Shown in pieces: positions 7,820 through 17,264 of a DNA stretch of 64,000 nucleotides. A model generated the notes under the pieces. The model was not told the origin of the DNA. It saw only the letters and a program-made list of their open reading frames with translations, and did no database searches. Source of the DNA: a virus. How positions within the stretch are numbered: position 1 is the first letter of the stretch; each line of letters opens with the position of its first letter. A program made the position numbers and the translations under genes. The stretch covers positions 62,001-126,000 of the IMG/VR virus record IMGVR_UViG_3300049489_000321; one strand, given 5' to 3'.

Positions 7820-8833
7820 GTGTCTGTAATTCCTGAAATAATATTACAGACTATTATAAATAGAGGCATTAGAATGCTTCGTGAAGACACTAGATTTGTT
7901 GATCAATTGTTCAATAACAACAGTCAAAAAGACAAAGCTAGAATACGTAGTTTTGTAAAGAATAATACATTTGATTTAGCCATTAACTACCCTCGCACAG
8001 AACTGGCGTTACCAGCCATTGTTATTTTGCTTAAAAATGAATCAGAATCACAGGCTTATTTAGGCGATACCATGGGGTATGAACTGCCTGAGGAAATGTC
8101 TTATGACGATGAAATTGAAGATGTTTTGGGTGGAGAAAACACTGTTTCTAGTTCTGTGGGAAACGGTGGTATAGTCTATGGTCCGTTTTATATTTTAAGC
8201 GCTACAAACAACACTATTAAAGTCAGTGATAAGACGTTTGTTGTTGATGATTTCGTAGGAAAAGCGTATACTTTGAGAGTAGTTGGAGGCACAGGATCTG
8301 GCCAAGTAAGAAACATTACCGCTAACAGTAACAACTCAATTATGGTTGCAAGTAATTGGACTGTTAATCCTGATAACACTTCGATACTAGAAATACACAG
8401 ACCAGATCCAGACATTATAGGCGAACCGGACAAGCTGTACCCAAGAAGAAACGCGCCTAAGTTTCTAGAAAGAAAAGGAAGTTTATATACAAACAATTAC
8501 CAGCTTCAAGTTATAGCTGGATCTCAAGAAGATACGATTTATTTGTATACAATAGTAAAATCAATTATGACGCTTTCACGAACATTTTTAGAAAAACAAG
8601 GAATAATCAATCTTAAGATGAGTGGTTCTGACTTTTCGAACCGTCCTGATTATGTTCCTACTGTGGCGTACATGCGCACACTATCTATGCAGTTTGATGC
8701 CCCGTTTGAGGTATACGAACAAGAGTCAGAAGTAGCTACTAATTTCGTTATTTCTCTATACGATGAAGAAGACACTGAGGTGTCTCATATTGAATTAGAT
8801 GTTTCAACAGAACCAACTATTTCAGGACCATAA
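7820..8833 (+). CDS. Tail terminator/neck-type structural protein
   Basis: A 337-residue protein with a GTG start one base after the previous stop. The N-terminal 80 residues are helical with an NYPRTELALPAIVILLKNE segment typical of tail-terminator or completion proteins. Residues about 110-205 look like an inserted beta module (FVVDDFVGKAYTLRVVGGTGSGQVRNI). The end returns to the core fold. It lies just before the sheath gene. Assignment as a tail terminator is inference from order and fold-like features. Confidence 0.73.
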   Translation: MSVIPEIILQTIINRGIRMLREDTRFVDQLFNNNSQKDKARIRSFVKNNTFDLAINYPRTELALPAIVILLKNESESQAYLGDTMGYELPEEMSYDDEIEDVLGGENTVSSSVGNGGIVYGPFYILSATNNTIKVSDKTFVVDDFVGKAYTLRVVGGTGSGQVRNITANSNNSIMVASNWTVNPDNTSILEIHRPDPDIIGEPDKLYPRRNAPKFLERKGSLYTNNYQLQVIAGSQEDTIYLYTIVKSIMTLSRTFLEKQGIINLKMSGSDFSNRPDYVPTVAYMRTLSMQFDAPFEVYEQESEVATNFVISLYDEEDTEVSHIELDVSTEPTISGP

Positions 8834-8979
8834 TGTCAGACTATTTAATAACATTTGATAGATACTTTATAATGCTAAACAAACCCGCTCATCATAAGCG
8901 TGGCATGAAAGCTTATTTGAAAAGTATAAAAGGCAAAAGAACTAAAGAAGAATGGGATAACCTTTTTAAAGGATACTAA
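8833..8979 (+). CDS. Small basic protein (48 residues)
   Basis: A short gene coupled by TAATG to the upstream neck gene and ending 11 bases before the sheath start. The product is basic with a mixed hydrophobic N-terminus (MSDYLITFDRYFIML), then GKRTKEEWDNLFKGY at its end. The reading frame fills the gap exactly, and the AAAGGAG of the sheath gene overlaps its stop, so it is probably real. Its function is unknown. Confidence 0.6.
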   Translation: MSDYLITFDRYFIMLNKPAHHKRGMKAYLKSIKGKRTKEEWDNLFKGY

Positions 8980-8990
8980 AGGAGATTTAG

Positions 8991-11354
8991 ATGGCTAGAT
9001 CGTTTACATTTAATGGAAAAACTCGCTTAACACCTGGTGCTATAAGTAGAGTTACAACAAATAGTTTAACTGGAAGCGGCGGTACTAACGGCATAGTTTC
9101 ACTAATAGGTGAGGCGGACGGAGGAACGCCAGGAGAAGTACTTACCTTCGATGATCCAGACGAAGCTATCGAGCATTTCGGTTCAGGACCGCTAGCCGAC
9201 GCTGCTAGAATAGTTTTTGATCCATCTGCTGACCCAAGAGTCCCTGGTGGTGCTTTTAGAATCCTTTGTTATAAAGTAAACGCTGCAACACAAGCCAGCA
9301 CCACTCTTCCTTCTGAACAGGTTCTTCTAGGTACTACTCTTGATGGCGACTGCACTTCTACTGTTCTTAACTGGACAGGAGCACCTGTTTTAGCGGTAGA
9401 TTCCCGCATTGGTTCTTGGGTTATGGTGAATGGCGAAAAGCGCAGGATCGTATCGAACACTGCCGACAGCATTACTGTTTCACAGGCTTTCTCTACCACT
9501 CCTGCGTTAAACGACAACTTCTATGTTTTGTCAAACGCGCTAGAGATTACATCAATTGACTACGGCGCGCACACCAATCTTATCCGTGCCGAAGTAGAGC
9601 CTGGCGACGGAGATAACACCAGTGTAGTTACTATTAGTTACGACGAATCTACTGAACAATCAGGTGATTTAGGCGGTAACGCTGTTCTAGAGGTAATGTA
9701 CCTAGGCGGACCAGTACCTGATCAGGGAGATACTGGCCCTGCCGCGCAGGATGTTGTGGTTACGGCTGCGACTACTTCTACCGTATCCGCGACTTTTGTT
9801 GATGCTCCCGAACCTAACCAATACGATGGTTACGTTATTGAATTTGAAAGCGGACTTCGTAGATTAATTGCTAGCCACAATACCAGCACTTCCGCAGTGT
9901 TTACTCTTGATGGGGACACTCCTTTAACTGCTGGTGAAGCTGTAGCTGTAGTTGGCGAAACCATGACTATCCGCGCTGTAACTGCTGCAACTGCCTCAAT
10001 AGTCGGTAGCGGCGGCGTAGCAACAGGTTTTGAGACTGCAATTACGATGGAACCTGTTTCTGTTGCCGATGATCTTGATTTAGATTTTCTCCCAGATGAA
10101 ACATTAGCCGCCTTTATCACGCGCGTAAATGCTGGCGGAAAGTATCTGCTTGCGGCAGGTGAAGGTATTAATGCTAACACTACTTTAATGAAGGAGATGG
10201 ATTTTGGTACTCGCGCTACTGCTGTAGACGTTAGATTTGATCACACAATTGAATATGACGATAGAGGTACCTTCCGTGCTGATCTACAAGCCGTCGTTGA
10301 CTGGATTAACGATAACTCTTCAATCGTTACTTGCGAACGCCATGCAGTTGAAGGGTCGGAGTTACCCGCGTATACTGGTGGATCCGCGTCTATAGTTGAT
10401 GACGTTGCTACCTATTTAATTGGCGGTACTCGTGGTTCTTCAACCAACTCTGATTGGCAAGATGGTTTTGACGCCCTTCTAGAAGTACGGCACCAGCACT
10501 GCGCGCCTTTAATTAGCTATGATTTAGCTGATGATGGGCTGGGTTCAACTGCTACGTTTGCCTCCGTTGCCGCACAGGCCGCTTCTTTCGCGGATGCTGC
10601 TAATAGCGGTATGAATGCCGGTGCCGGTGAACTAGGTGTTTACCTTGGTATGGATGGTACTAAGACCGAACTTCTTGCTTTAACCAACGTCACTAATAAT
10701 CCGAACGTCCACGTTACAGGACAGAAGATGACTGTACTCGATCCCACAGGAACACTAGCGGAGAAGCCGGAATGGTCTGCGGCTGCTAACGCGGCTGGTA
10801 TGCGCGCCGGTATGCCCGATGTAGGCGAGTCACTTACCTTCAAGAAGGCCAAGTGCGTAGGAATTTCAAATGATCCAAGCTGGAGGACCAAGAGCGACAC
10901 GGATCGTAATGCGTTAGTTGAGGGCGGTGTCATGTTCCTAGAAGCGGCTCCAAATGGTGGTTTCCGCTGGGTTCGTGACTTAACTTCATACATTAGCGAT
11001 GACGACAACAATAACTACATTGATGGCGCTGTTCGTGACGCTACGCGTTACATAACATATGACCTTCGTTCTAGCGTCGAAGAACGCTTCACAGGCGAGG
11101 CGAGAGCGGCTACTGTTTCGTCAATCAGATCGTTCGTTTCAGAGAAATTGGACATATACTATAAGGCTGGAATTTTGGTTGACTCAAACGATCCAGAAGA
11201 TCCAAATAGCACCACAGTTATTCCTGGTTGGAGACGCCTAAAGGTTTCTATCGTCGGAAACACTGCAAATATTAAGGCTGAAGTATTTGTTATCAATTCT
11301 GTTGTATTCGAGGGAATTGATATTTCTGTACAAGTCCCGCAACTTGTTGGATAA
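8991..11354 (+). CDS. Contractile tail sheath protein
   Basis: A 787-residue protein with a strong AAAGGAG site. The opening (residues about 1-100, with GGTNGIVSLIGEADGGTPGEV and an AIEHFGSGPLADAA segment) is the sheath N-terminal pattern. The C-terminal third (DGAVRDATRYITYDLRSSVE and WRRLKVSIVGNTANIKAEVF) matches the conserved sheath C-terminal domain that interlocks subunits. It is long for a sheath; extra beta-rich surface domains occupy residues about 100-330. One of these, VLAVDSRIGSWVMVNGEKRR, resembles the repeated module found in the baseplate genes. Unusually, the tube gene is not next to it but about 6.7 kb downstream. Confidence 0.9.
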   Translation: MARSFTFNGKTRLTPGAISRVTTNSLTGSGGTNGIVSLIGEADGGTPGEVLTFDDPDEAIEHFGSGPLADAARIVFDPSADPRVPGGAFRILCYKVNAATQASTTLPSEQVLLGTTLDGDCTSTVLNWTGAPVLAVDSRIGSWVMVNGEKRRIVSNTADSITVSQAFSTTPALNDNFYVLSNALEITSIDYGAHTNLIRAEVEPGDGDNTSVVTISYDESTEQSGDLGGNAVLEVMYLGGPVPDQGDTGPAAQDVVVTAATTSTVSATFVDAPEPNQYDGYVIEFESGLRRLIASHNTSTSAVFTLDGDTPLTAGEAVAVVGETMTIRAVTAATASIVGSGGVATGFETAITMEPVSVADDLDLDFLPDETLAAFITRVNAGGKYLLAAGEGINANTTLMKEMDFGTRATAVDVRFDHTIEYDDRGTFRADLQAVVDWINDNSSIVTCERHAVEGSELPAYTGGSASIVDDVATYLIGGTRGSSTNSDWQDGFDALLEVRHQHCAPLISYDLADDGLGSTATFASVAAQAASFADAANSGMNAGAGELGVYLGMDGTKTELLALTNVTNNPNVHVTGQKMTVLDPTGTLAEKPEWSAAANAAGMRAGMPDVGESLTFKKAKCVGISNDPSWRTKSDTDRNALVEGGVMFLEAAPNGGFRWVRDLTSYISDDDNNNYIDGAVRDATRYITYDLRSSVEERFTGEARAATVSSIRSFVSEKLDIYYKAGILVDSNDPEDPNSTTVIPGWRRLKVSIVGNTANIKAEVFVINSVVFEGIDISVQVPQLVG

Positions 11355-11378
11355 GCGTATAAACAAGGAGCGTAATCT

Positions 11379-11837
11379 GTGACAAAGTTACTTGATCCAT
11401 ACTTAGGGATGTTACCTCCTGAGGTTAGGAGAGTACTAGAAAACGACATAGGAGTAAGTGACACAGAACTCAAAGCTTCAATCGAAGAACTTGCAACAAT
11501 AGTTGCTGGCCTTGTAGAAGATGACAACAACGAAGACGCAGATCACGCCGCACTTCGGCAGTTGATACATTTTATAGACAACGGACCCGCAGAGGGCTTC
11601 GCTTCTGCGTATAGAGAAAACACAGGTGGAGCATTTCCTAGTTCTGTAATTTGGTGGACATCACCTGCTAAAGTATCAAAAATAGTTGAGAAAAACATAA
11701 CGTATACAGGAGCATTTCCAACGTCTTTTGAATGGAAGATGTACGACACAGACGGATCAACCGTACTTGCCGTCGTAACAGATACTATAACTTATAGTGG
11801 TGCTTTTGAGTCAAGTAGAACTAGAACAATAGGATAA
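11379..11837 (+). CDS. Unrecognised tail-region protein
   Basis: A 152-residue protein with a GTG start supported by AAGGAG at 11365-11370. Residues 1-70 are helical and acidic. Residues 75-152 are beta-rich with two related repeats (NITYTGAFPTSFEWKMYD and TITYSGAFESSRTRTI). It begins the accessory island between sheath and tube and precedes a fibre-like gene by three bases. A fibre attachment or small appendage protein is plausible, but no family is recognised. Confidence 0.7.
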   Translation: MTKLLDPYLGMLPPEVRRVLENDIGVSDTELKASIEELATIVAGLVEDDNNEDADHAALRQLIHFIDNGPAEGFASAYRENTGGAFPSSVIWWTSPAKVSKIVEKNITYTGAFPTSFEWKMYDTDGSTVLAVVTDTITYSGAFESSRTRTIG

Positions 11838-11840
11838 ACA

Positions 11841-13298
11841 ATGAGCGACACCAATCCAGTATCAGTGTTACATGACTCTGACGGCGTTCCTATGGCTGTT
11901 GAGGATGGAGGAACCATACCTGCAGACACTAAGGCACTGTTGCTTGCTGGCAATGATGGCGGTACAGCTAATGTGGTTAAGGTAGATGCTGGCGGAAGCG
12001 TGGCGGTAGATGGATCCGGTGTTACACAACCTATCTCGGCGGTCGATCTTCCTCTACCTACAGGCGCTTCAACAGAAGCTACTTTAGCAGCTATTAAAGC
12101 TAAGACAGACAATATAGACGTTGCGCTAAGTACTCGTGCTGTTACCGGTCTTACAGACGCAGAATTACGTTCTTCTCCGGTAGACGTATACGGTCCACTA
12201 ACAGATGTTGAATTAAGAGCAACTCCTGTTGATGTGCTGGGTCCTTTAACAGACGCAGAACTAAGAGCCTCCGCAGTACCTGTGTCTGCAAGTTCGCTTC
12301 CGTTGCCCTCTGGAGCAGCGACAGCCGCTTTACAAACCCAGCCAGGCATAGACATCGGTGATGTTACTGTAAACAATGCTGCTGGGGTAGACGCGGTTAA
12401 TGTACAAGACGGTGGTAATAGTATAACCGTAGACGCACCAGTCGGAACACCAGTAGCAGTTAGGTTGAGTGACGGAAGTGCGTTTTATGACGGAACCAAA
12501 ACAGGACAGCTTCCTTCCGCACTAGTAGGTTCTAGACTAGATGTCAATGCTGGTGCCTGGCTAGGTTCTACTTCACCAACTGTAGGTCAAAAAACAAGCG
12601 CAGACTCAATACCGGTTGTTATATCGTCAGATCAGACCGGTGTTCAAGTACAAGGCACCGCTGCAAATGCCGCCGCTGCATCCGGCAATCCAATACAGGT
12701 TGGAGGCGTGGACTCTTCTGGAAACATACGTAGAGTTCTTACACAGATAGACGGATCTGTTCGTACTAAGGCGACAAATCACGCAACGTTTGCGGTTACA
12801 GCCAGCGATGCTGTGCTTGGTAACAATAAATCAATGATTTCCATAGTTAACGGAGTAGGGTCTACTGTGCTACTAAGATTAAGAGAAGTGTATCTAGTAA
12901 ACACACAAACTGCTAACGTTTCTGGAGTCATAGCTACTCTTGCACTGAGAAGAATAACAGGACACTCTGCCGGTACATCATTGACTCCGCTTCCGCACGA
13001 CACCGCTGATTCTCTAAACGTTAACGTTACTGCTATAACAGGGTCAACCGTAGCAGGAGAGGCGGCTGGGTTTTTAAAACGATGGGCTTTCAGTTCAGAC
13101 GAGTGGGGTTCTGGCGCGGCAGACGTAGAATCTTCTGCGCAAAATAATCAAACGTTGTTTCCTATACTTAACACAACCAACACCTCAATACGACCAGTTA
13201 CACTGCGTGCTGGTGAAGGAATTACCATTAAATGCGAAACGAATACAACAGCAGGACAGTTTGACGTGTTTGTTTTGTTTACACAGGAAAGTGAATAG
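11841..13298 (+). CDS. Tail fibre/appendage protein with LTDxELR repeats
   Basis: A 485-residue protein. Residues about 95-155 hold three tandem repeats of the pattern LTDAELRxxPVDVxGP, ending in a LTDAELRASAVPVS copy. This repeat class is familiar from phage fibre and appendage proteins and builds an extended trimeric shaft. The N-terminal part carries short glycine-rich beta turns, and the C-terminal 170 residues look like a compact beta head domain (VSGVIATLALRRITGHSAG, VTLRAGEGITIKCETNTT). It follows the GTG-started gene by three bases and is probably co-translated with the next structural gene. Confidence 0.77.
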   Translation: MSDTNPVSVLHDSDGVPMAVEDGGTIPADTKALLLAGNDGGTANVVKVDAGGSVAVDGSGVTQPISAVDLPLPTGASTEATLAAIKAKTDNIDVALSTRAVTGLTDAELRSSPVDVYGPLTDVELRATPVDVLGPLTDAELRASAVPVSASSLPLPSGAATAALQTQPGIDIGDVTVNNAAGVDAVNVQDGGNSITVDAPVGTPVAVRLSDGSAFYDGTKTGQLPSALVGSRLDVNAGAWLGSTSPTVGQKTSADSIPVVISSDQTGVQVQGTAANAAAASGNPIQVGGVDSSGNIRRVLTQIDGSVRTKATNHATFAVTASDAVLGNNKSMISIVNGVGSTVLLRLREVYLVNTQTANVSGVIATLALRRITGHSAGTSLTPLPHDTADSLNVNVTAITGSTVAGEAAGFLKRWAFSSDEWGSGAADVESSAQNNQTLFPILNTTNTSIRPVTLRAGEGITIKCETNTTAGQFDVFVLFTQESE

Positions 13299-13300
13299 TT

Positions 13301-14176
13301 ATGGGCGCTCCAAAGACTTCTGACGGAAAACCGGTAGTTTCTATATTCCCCACAGAGGGATCAAGAAAAACACTAGTATCACACAATTGGTGTGATAAAA
13401 CTACGTGGTATCAAGAATCAACTAGGGTTGTAGACGAAATTCCAGACGCATTGACTCCTGGCGTTACTTATCAACTAGACAACCAGTTTGTGATAGACAC
13501 GTACCATGGAAAGCTATGGGCAGAAGATGATTTGCTTGATGCTGACGGCAACAGCTACAGGGTTTTAGTAGAGGTAGATTCTGGTTCTGGTTTTGAATCT
13601 AAAGAAGAAAGAGATCCACACGTTGGATCAGGTGGTGATTTCACGCTAGATTACGATACCGGTACCATTACATTTGACCCACCCATAGGGTTGACGGATG
13701 ATGTACGCGTAACTTACCACTATGCCGGTTCTTCTGTATTTACGATAAAACCTACTGAGGGCAAAGTACTGCTATTAAAAAGCGCAGAAGTACAATTCTC
13801 GACTGATGTGAATATGTTAGACACTGTTAAGTTTGTGGCTTATGGATACGTTGATGTATTTGCTCCTCAATTATCTTCTGCCAACGGAGGTCCAATACCA
13901 ACTGGAACCAAAATTCCAGTAAACACAACTACTTATAAGACTATGTATGATTTTCAAGCGGAATCTAACGGTGCCATGCCTACGATGCCAACGTTAGGCG
14001 GATCTGGTTGGAGAGGAATACAGCATAGTTTTGTTGTGTTTTCTTGGAACTACGCAGCTCTTTTAGCTTTGTATAGCAACTATGGAATGGAAGTTCGTAT
14101 ATATCTAGAACATGATGATGCTTTTACCGGAGAATTCGCAACAGCTACGGTTTATGCGTTAACTGAGGACGCGTAG
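13301..14176 (+). CDS. Beta-rich appendage protein
   Basis: A 291-residue protein separated by two bases from the preceding fibre gene. Residues 100-150 include FTLDYDTGTITFDPPIGL and DDVRVTYHYAGSS, patterns found in phage structural proteins that wrap or cap fibres. There is no signal peptide or membrane segment. Given gene order it is likely a partner or attachment protein of the LTDxELR fibre. No family is named with confidence. Confidence 0.73.
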   Translation: MGAPKTSDGKPVVSIFPTEGSRKTLVSHNWCDKTTWYQESTRVVDEIPDALTPGVTYQLDNQFVIDTYHGKLWAEDDLLDADGNSYRVLVEVDSGSGFESKEERDPHVGSGGDFTLDYDTGTITFDPPIGLTDDVRVTYHYAGSSVFTIKPTEGKVLLLKSAEVQFSTDVNMLDTVKFVAYGYVDVFAPQLSSANGGPIPTGTKIPVNTTTYKTMYDFQAESNGAMPTMPTLGGSGWRGIQHSFVVFSWNYAALLALYSNYGMEVRIYLEHDDAFTGEFATATVYALTEDA

Positions 14177-14184
14177 TAACAACG

Positions 14185-14409
14185 ATGAGCCAAACATTAG
14201 TAACTATTTTTATGATTGCGTCATTGATAATTATTTCTGGCGTTGATGTTTACTTAGCCAACGACAATGTTAAAGGAAATACATACTCAGCAAAGATACG
14301 TGCTTGGAGTAGAATTTTTCCACCTTTAAAAATAGGAATATGTGTGTTTTTTGGAATGTTACTTGCCCATTGGTATTGGACTGTGGTAGAATACGTCAAC
14401 TGTAAATAA
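14185..14409 (+). CDS. Small two-helix membrane protein
   Basis: A 74-residue protein with two predicted transmembrane helices (about residues 4-24 and 49-68) separated by a basic loop (KIRAWSRIFPPLK). Size and topology resemble small holins or antiholins, but it lies in the fibre island rather than beside the lysis genes. The assignment stays open. Confidence 0.66.
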   Translation: MSQTLVTIFMIASLIIISGVDVYLANDNVKGNTYSAKIRAWSRIFPPLKIGICVFFGMLLAHWYWTVVEYVNCK

Positions 14410-14420
14410 TTTATCAACAA

Positions 14421-14438
14421 TATATATATATATATATA
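14421..14438 (+). repeat. (TA)9 dinucleotide tract before a fibre gene
   Basis: Nine TA units end at the AGGAG of the first beta-solenoid gene. Eight A residues (14451-14458) lie immediately before its start, the last being the A of the ATG. Both tracts can slip during replication. Confidence 0.95.
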
Positions 14439-14457
14439 GGAGAAACAGACAAAAAAA

Positions 14458-15753
14458 ATGGATATAACTCAATATTTTAGCGGTATGCCAGTAGAGGCTA
14501 AAAACGCTATACAAAAAGAGCTAGAAAGTACAGACGATGTATGGCCTGTGTTCGTTTTCCGTCCTGGAGACCCAGACGGAACTAGACAAAACGTTTATAC
14601 ATCGTGGACTGAGCTAATGTCTGCTTTAGACGCAACCCGCGAGAATGGCATACGGTATTTACAGTTTGACTTTGGATACACTGGCGGCACGTTTGACGTA
14701 CCTGCTGGAACTTGGGACTTTACTGATGTAAAGTGGACTGACACTATGCGGCGTGGTAACGGTGGGTTATTTGCCTTTACAGGCGGAATTTTCCTCGGTG
14801 ATGGCGTAATAATCGAAAACCTAGCATTTATAGAACTTCATGCCACAGACGTAATCTGCACCAGTGAGACAACGGTGCCTATGACATTTAACGAGACTTG
14901 GCATACTATATGTCTTGGCGGTTCGCAGACGTGGCTGTATTCGCTAACTTCTGTGCCGCTCATCCGTCTTGGTGCCACGTTTTGTCCGCCCATTACGGTG
15001 GAGAACCCAGAAGGCGCCTTCCCGCTGTACGAATCGTCGTTTCTAGGTACAGCAGGTTTGACGACGCTAGGATCATTGTACGCAGGGTACGACTACGGCA
15101 CACCTACCGTAGACCTGATGGGTCGTGGTGTTGGTTTAGTGTGTAACTGGGAACGCAACACATTCGTAAACTCGTGCCCATATCCTTCGGGAGCATACAT
15201 AGAGTCAATCAACTCTATCCCAAGTTTCGGCGCAGGTTCATTTGGTGACCCTTTTTCTGAAACTAATACGCAAGGAAATAACTACGATCTATCCGCTACT
15301 CTAGACGTGTCTATGGTCACAATCAGCGTAGCACGGTACGCCTACGCGTCAGGCTGGCAGACAGCTCCGGATCGCGGCATGCCGATCACACCTACACGTT
15401 GGCCGGACGGGTTCCACCCTCCGTACGGCGCTGTAACCAATTGTGATCCAACCACAGGACCGGTTGACGTGTACTTGGAGGGAGCTTATCCTAACTTCGG
15501 TTCTCAGTATCTAATAGCTGATTCAGTTGGAACATGTGGTGTTGGTAACGAGATCCGGATACATGCCAAACCTGGTGAGTTGATCAATGGAGTTAATCCG
15601 TACGTACTTGATACGCCATACGGGGCTGCCATGTTGGTGTCGGTTCCTGACGGTCCCGGTGCTTATGAGCCTGTAAAGGGAGACCCGGTTGGAACGTACC
15701 CAATTAAAAACACTATAATCGGACAATGGATTGTGCTTAAGGGAGGCGCGTAA
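14458..15753 (+). CDS. Beta-solenoid tail fibre/receptor-binding protein, copy 1
   Basis: A 431-residue protein, clearly paralogous over its whole length to the 434-residue protein at 15958. The N-terminus (MDITQYFSGMP) is nearly identical between the copies. The NVYTSWTELMSALDATRENG segment, then alternating short strands (GTWDFTDVKWTD, GDGVIIENLAFIEL), is typical of a right-handed beta-helix cap and rungs used in host recognition. The C-terminal beta domain ends IGQWIVLKGGA. The AGGAG at 14438-14442 is 15 bases from ATG, an unusually long spacing that includes eight A residues. The role in receptor binding is inferred. Confidence 0.8.
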   Translation: MDITQYFSGMPVEAKNAIQKELESTDDVWPVFVFRPGDPDGTRQNVYTSWTELMSALDATRENGIRYLQFDFGYTGGTFDVPAGTWDFTDVKWTDTMRRGNGGLFAFTGGIFLGDGVIIENLAFIELHATDVICTSETTVPMTFNETWHTICLGGSQTWLYSLTSVPLIRLGATFCPPITVENPEGAFPLYESSFLGTAGLTTLGSLYAGYDYGTPTVDLMGRGVGLVCNWERNTFVNSCPYPSGAYIESINSIPSFGAGSFGDPFSETNTQGNNYDLSATLDVSMVTISVARYAYASGWQTAPDRGMPITPTRWPDGFHPPYGAVTNCDPTTGPVDVYLEGAYPNFGSQYLIADSVGTCGVGNEIRIHAKPGELINGVNPYVLDTPYGAAMLVSVPDGPGAYEPVKGDPVGTYPIKNTIIGQWIVLKGGA

Positions 15754-15755
15754 TT

Positions 15756-15905
15756 ATGCCTACAATTAAGGAAAATATTACGGCTGCTGTTGTTGCGTTA
15801 AATACTGCAAAACGCACACATGGACAAGACAGTAAAGAAGCTAATGAAGCGCGCCTAGTATTGACTAATTTAATAAAACAAGCTAGAGAAGCGACTGAGA
15901 ACTAG
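15756..15905 (+). CDS. 49-residue helical-hairpin protein, copy 1
   Basis: A short gene two bases after the first solenoid gene. The product is exactly 49 residues and matches two other copies (17265 and 17650) in the pattern I-x4-A-A-x2-AL-x2-AK-x2-HG-x-DS-x-EA, followed by an AR-x2-L helix. The predicted fold is two amphipathic helices joined by the His-Gly-x-Asp-Ser turn. Because a copy follows each solenoid gene, a fibre-assembly, chaperone or capping role is suggested; this is inference. Confidence 0.75.
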   Translation: MPTIKENITAAVVALNTAKRTHGQDSKEANEARLVLTNLIKQAREATEN

Positions 15906-15957
15906 TGTATTTGTATCATTATATACAATAAATATACAACAAAGGATAAACAAACAA

Positions 15958-17262
15958 ATGGATATATCTCAATATTTTAGTGGAATGCCCGATGAAATTA
16001 AAAACGCATTTCAAGCAGAACTAGACAGCGCAGACACCTTGTGGTCTGTGTTCGTCTTCCGTCCTAGCGATCCAGGCGGTCAGCGCCAGAACGTGTACAC
16101 TTCTTGGACTGACCTAATGGCTGCTCTAGACGAGACACGCGAGAACGGCATTCGCCACCTTCAGTGGGACCTGTCTTTCCACGACAACTCATTCGATATT
16201 CCACCCGGTACGTGGAACTTCACTGATGTTAAATGGACTGACACCATGCGTAAGGGCAGAGGCGGTCTGTTCAATGCGACCCAGAGCATATTTGCTGGTG
16301 ACGATGTAATCATTGAAAATTTGTCGTATGTAGAGTTTGACGGATCTGAATTAGTCTGTACCAGTGAAACAACGGTTCCAATGACGTTCAGTCAGGATTG
16401 GCACCAGCTTTGGATAGGTGGCTGTTCAGGACAAATGTACTCGGTTTCATCTAAGCCACTCATTCGTCTTGGTGCCACGCTATGTCCTCCTATTTCGGAA
16501 GAAGATCCAGGTGGTGCATTCTTCCTCTACGAGTCAGCGATTATGGGCACTACTGGATTATCAACGTTTGGTAGCGTGTATTCGGGATACGACTTTACAA
16601 CTCCCGCTGTGGACTTAATGGGACGAGGCATTGGTCTCGTGTGTAACTGGGAGCGTAATATGTTCATGAATTCATGCACATATGCTTCTGGTGCGTACAT
16701 TGAGGCGTATATGACAGTGCCTAGCTTTGGCGCTGGATCGTTTGGTCCTCTGCCCACCGACGACTTTAAGTCGGGCAACGACCACAACTACGCTTCTACC
16801 TTGGATGTGTCGTTAGTTACGTTTAACCTCTCACGGTACTGCTACGCGGCTGGGTTCTCTACTCGACCTGACCTAGCTACCCCGGTTAATCCAACCAAGT
16901 GGCCTTTACCAAACGGATTTCACGTCGGGTACGGATCAGTAACTAACTGTGATACTACGGATGGTCCGCTAGACGTGTTTCTCCCGCTTGCTAATCCCAA
17001 CTTCGGTGCTCAGGTGCTGATTGTTGACTCGGTTGGCGCTGCTGGTGTTGGTAATGAGATCATTATTCACGCTAGAGCCGGTGAAACGATTAACGGCGCC
17101 GCGACGTACACCATTGACACTGCGCGAGGATCTGTTATGTTGGTGTCTGTTGCTGAAGGCGAAGCTGGTATCTACGAACCGTTGGCGTGGGGCGAGGGTG
17201 GAACCTACCCCGTCAAGAACCCCATCGTAGGACAGTGGATTATTGCATCAAAGGTAGTTTAA
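15958..17262 (+). CDS. Beta-solenoid tail fibre/receptor-binding protein, copy 2
   Basis: A 434-residue paralogue of the protein at 14458, aligned end to end. It has the same N-terminus, the NVYTSWTDLMAALDETRENG cap, the LVCNWERN motif, the GAYIEA and SFGAGSFG segments, and an IGQWII end. Differences cluster in the middle rungs and in the loop after SFGAGSFG, as expected if the two bind different receptors. Codons are somewhat more GC-rich than in copy 1. AAAGGA lies 11 bases before the start. The pair arose by tandem duplication together with the following 49-residue gene. Confidence 0.8.
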   Translation: MDISQYFSGMPDEIKNAFQAELDSADTLWSVFVFRPSDPGGQRQNVYTSWTDLMAALDETRENGIRHLQWDLSFHDNSFDIPPGTWNFTDVKWTDTMRKGRGGLFNATQSIFAGDDVIIENLSYVEFDGSELVCTSETTVPMTFSQDWHQLWIGGCSGQMYSVSSKPLIRLGATLCPPISEEDPGGAFFLYESAIMGTTGLSTFGSVYSGYDFTTPAVDLMGRGIGLVCNWERNMFMNSCTYASGAYIEAYMTVPSFGAGSFGPLPTDDFKSGNDHNYASTLDVSLVTFNLSRYCYAAGFSTRPDLATPVNPTKWPLPNGFHVGYGSVTNCDTTDGPLDVFLPLANPNFGAQVLIVDSVGAAGVGNEIIIHARAGETINGAATYTIDTARGSVMLVSVAEGEAGIYEPLAWGEGGTYPVKNPIVGQWIIASKVV

Positions 17263-17264
17263 TC

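Noticed and set aside
11792-12376. Long antisense ORF opposite the LTDxELR fibre gene
   Set aside because: It is the shadow of a biased, repetitive coding strand; no ribosome binding site and no recognisable protein features.
14898-15146. Alternate-frame + ORF inside the first solenoid gene
   Set aside because: Lies wholly within a well-supported gene and has no sensible protein character.
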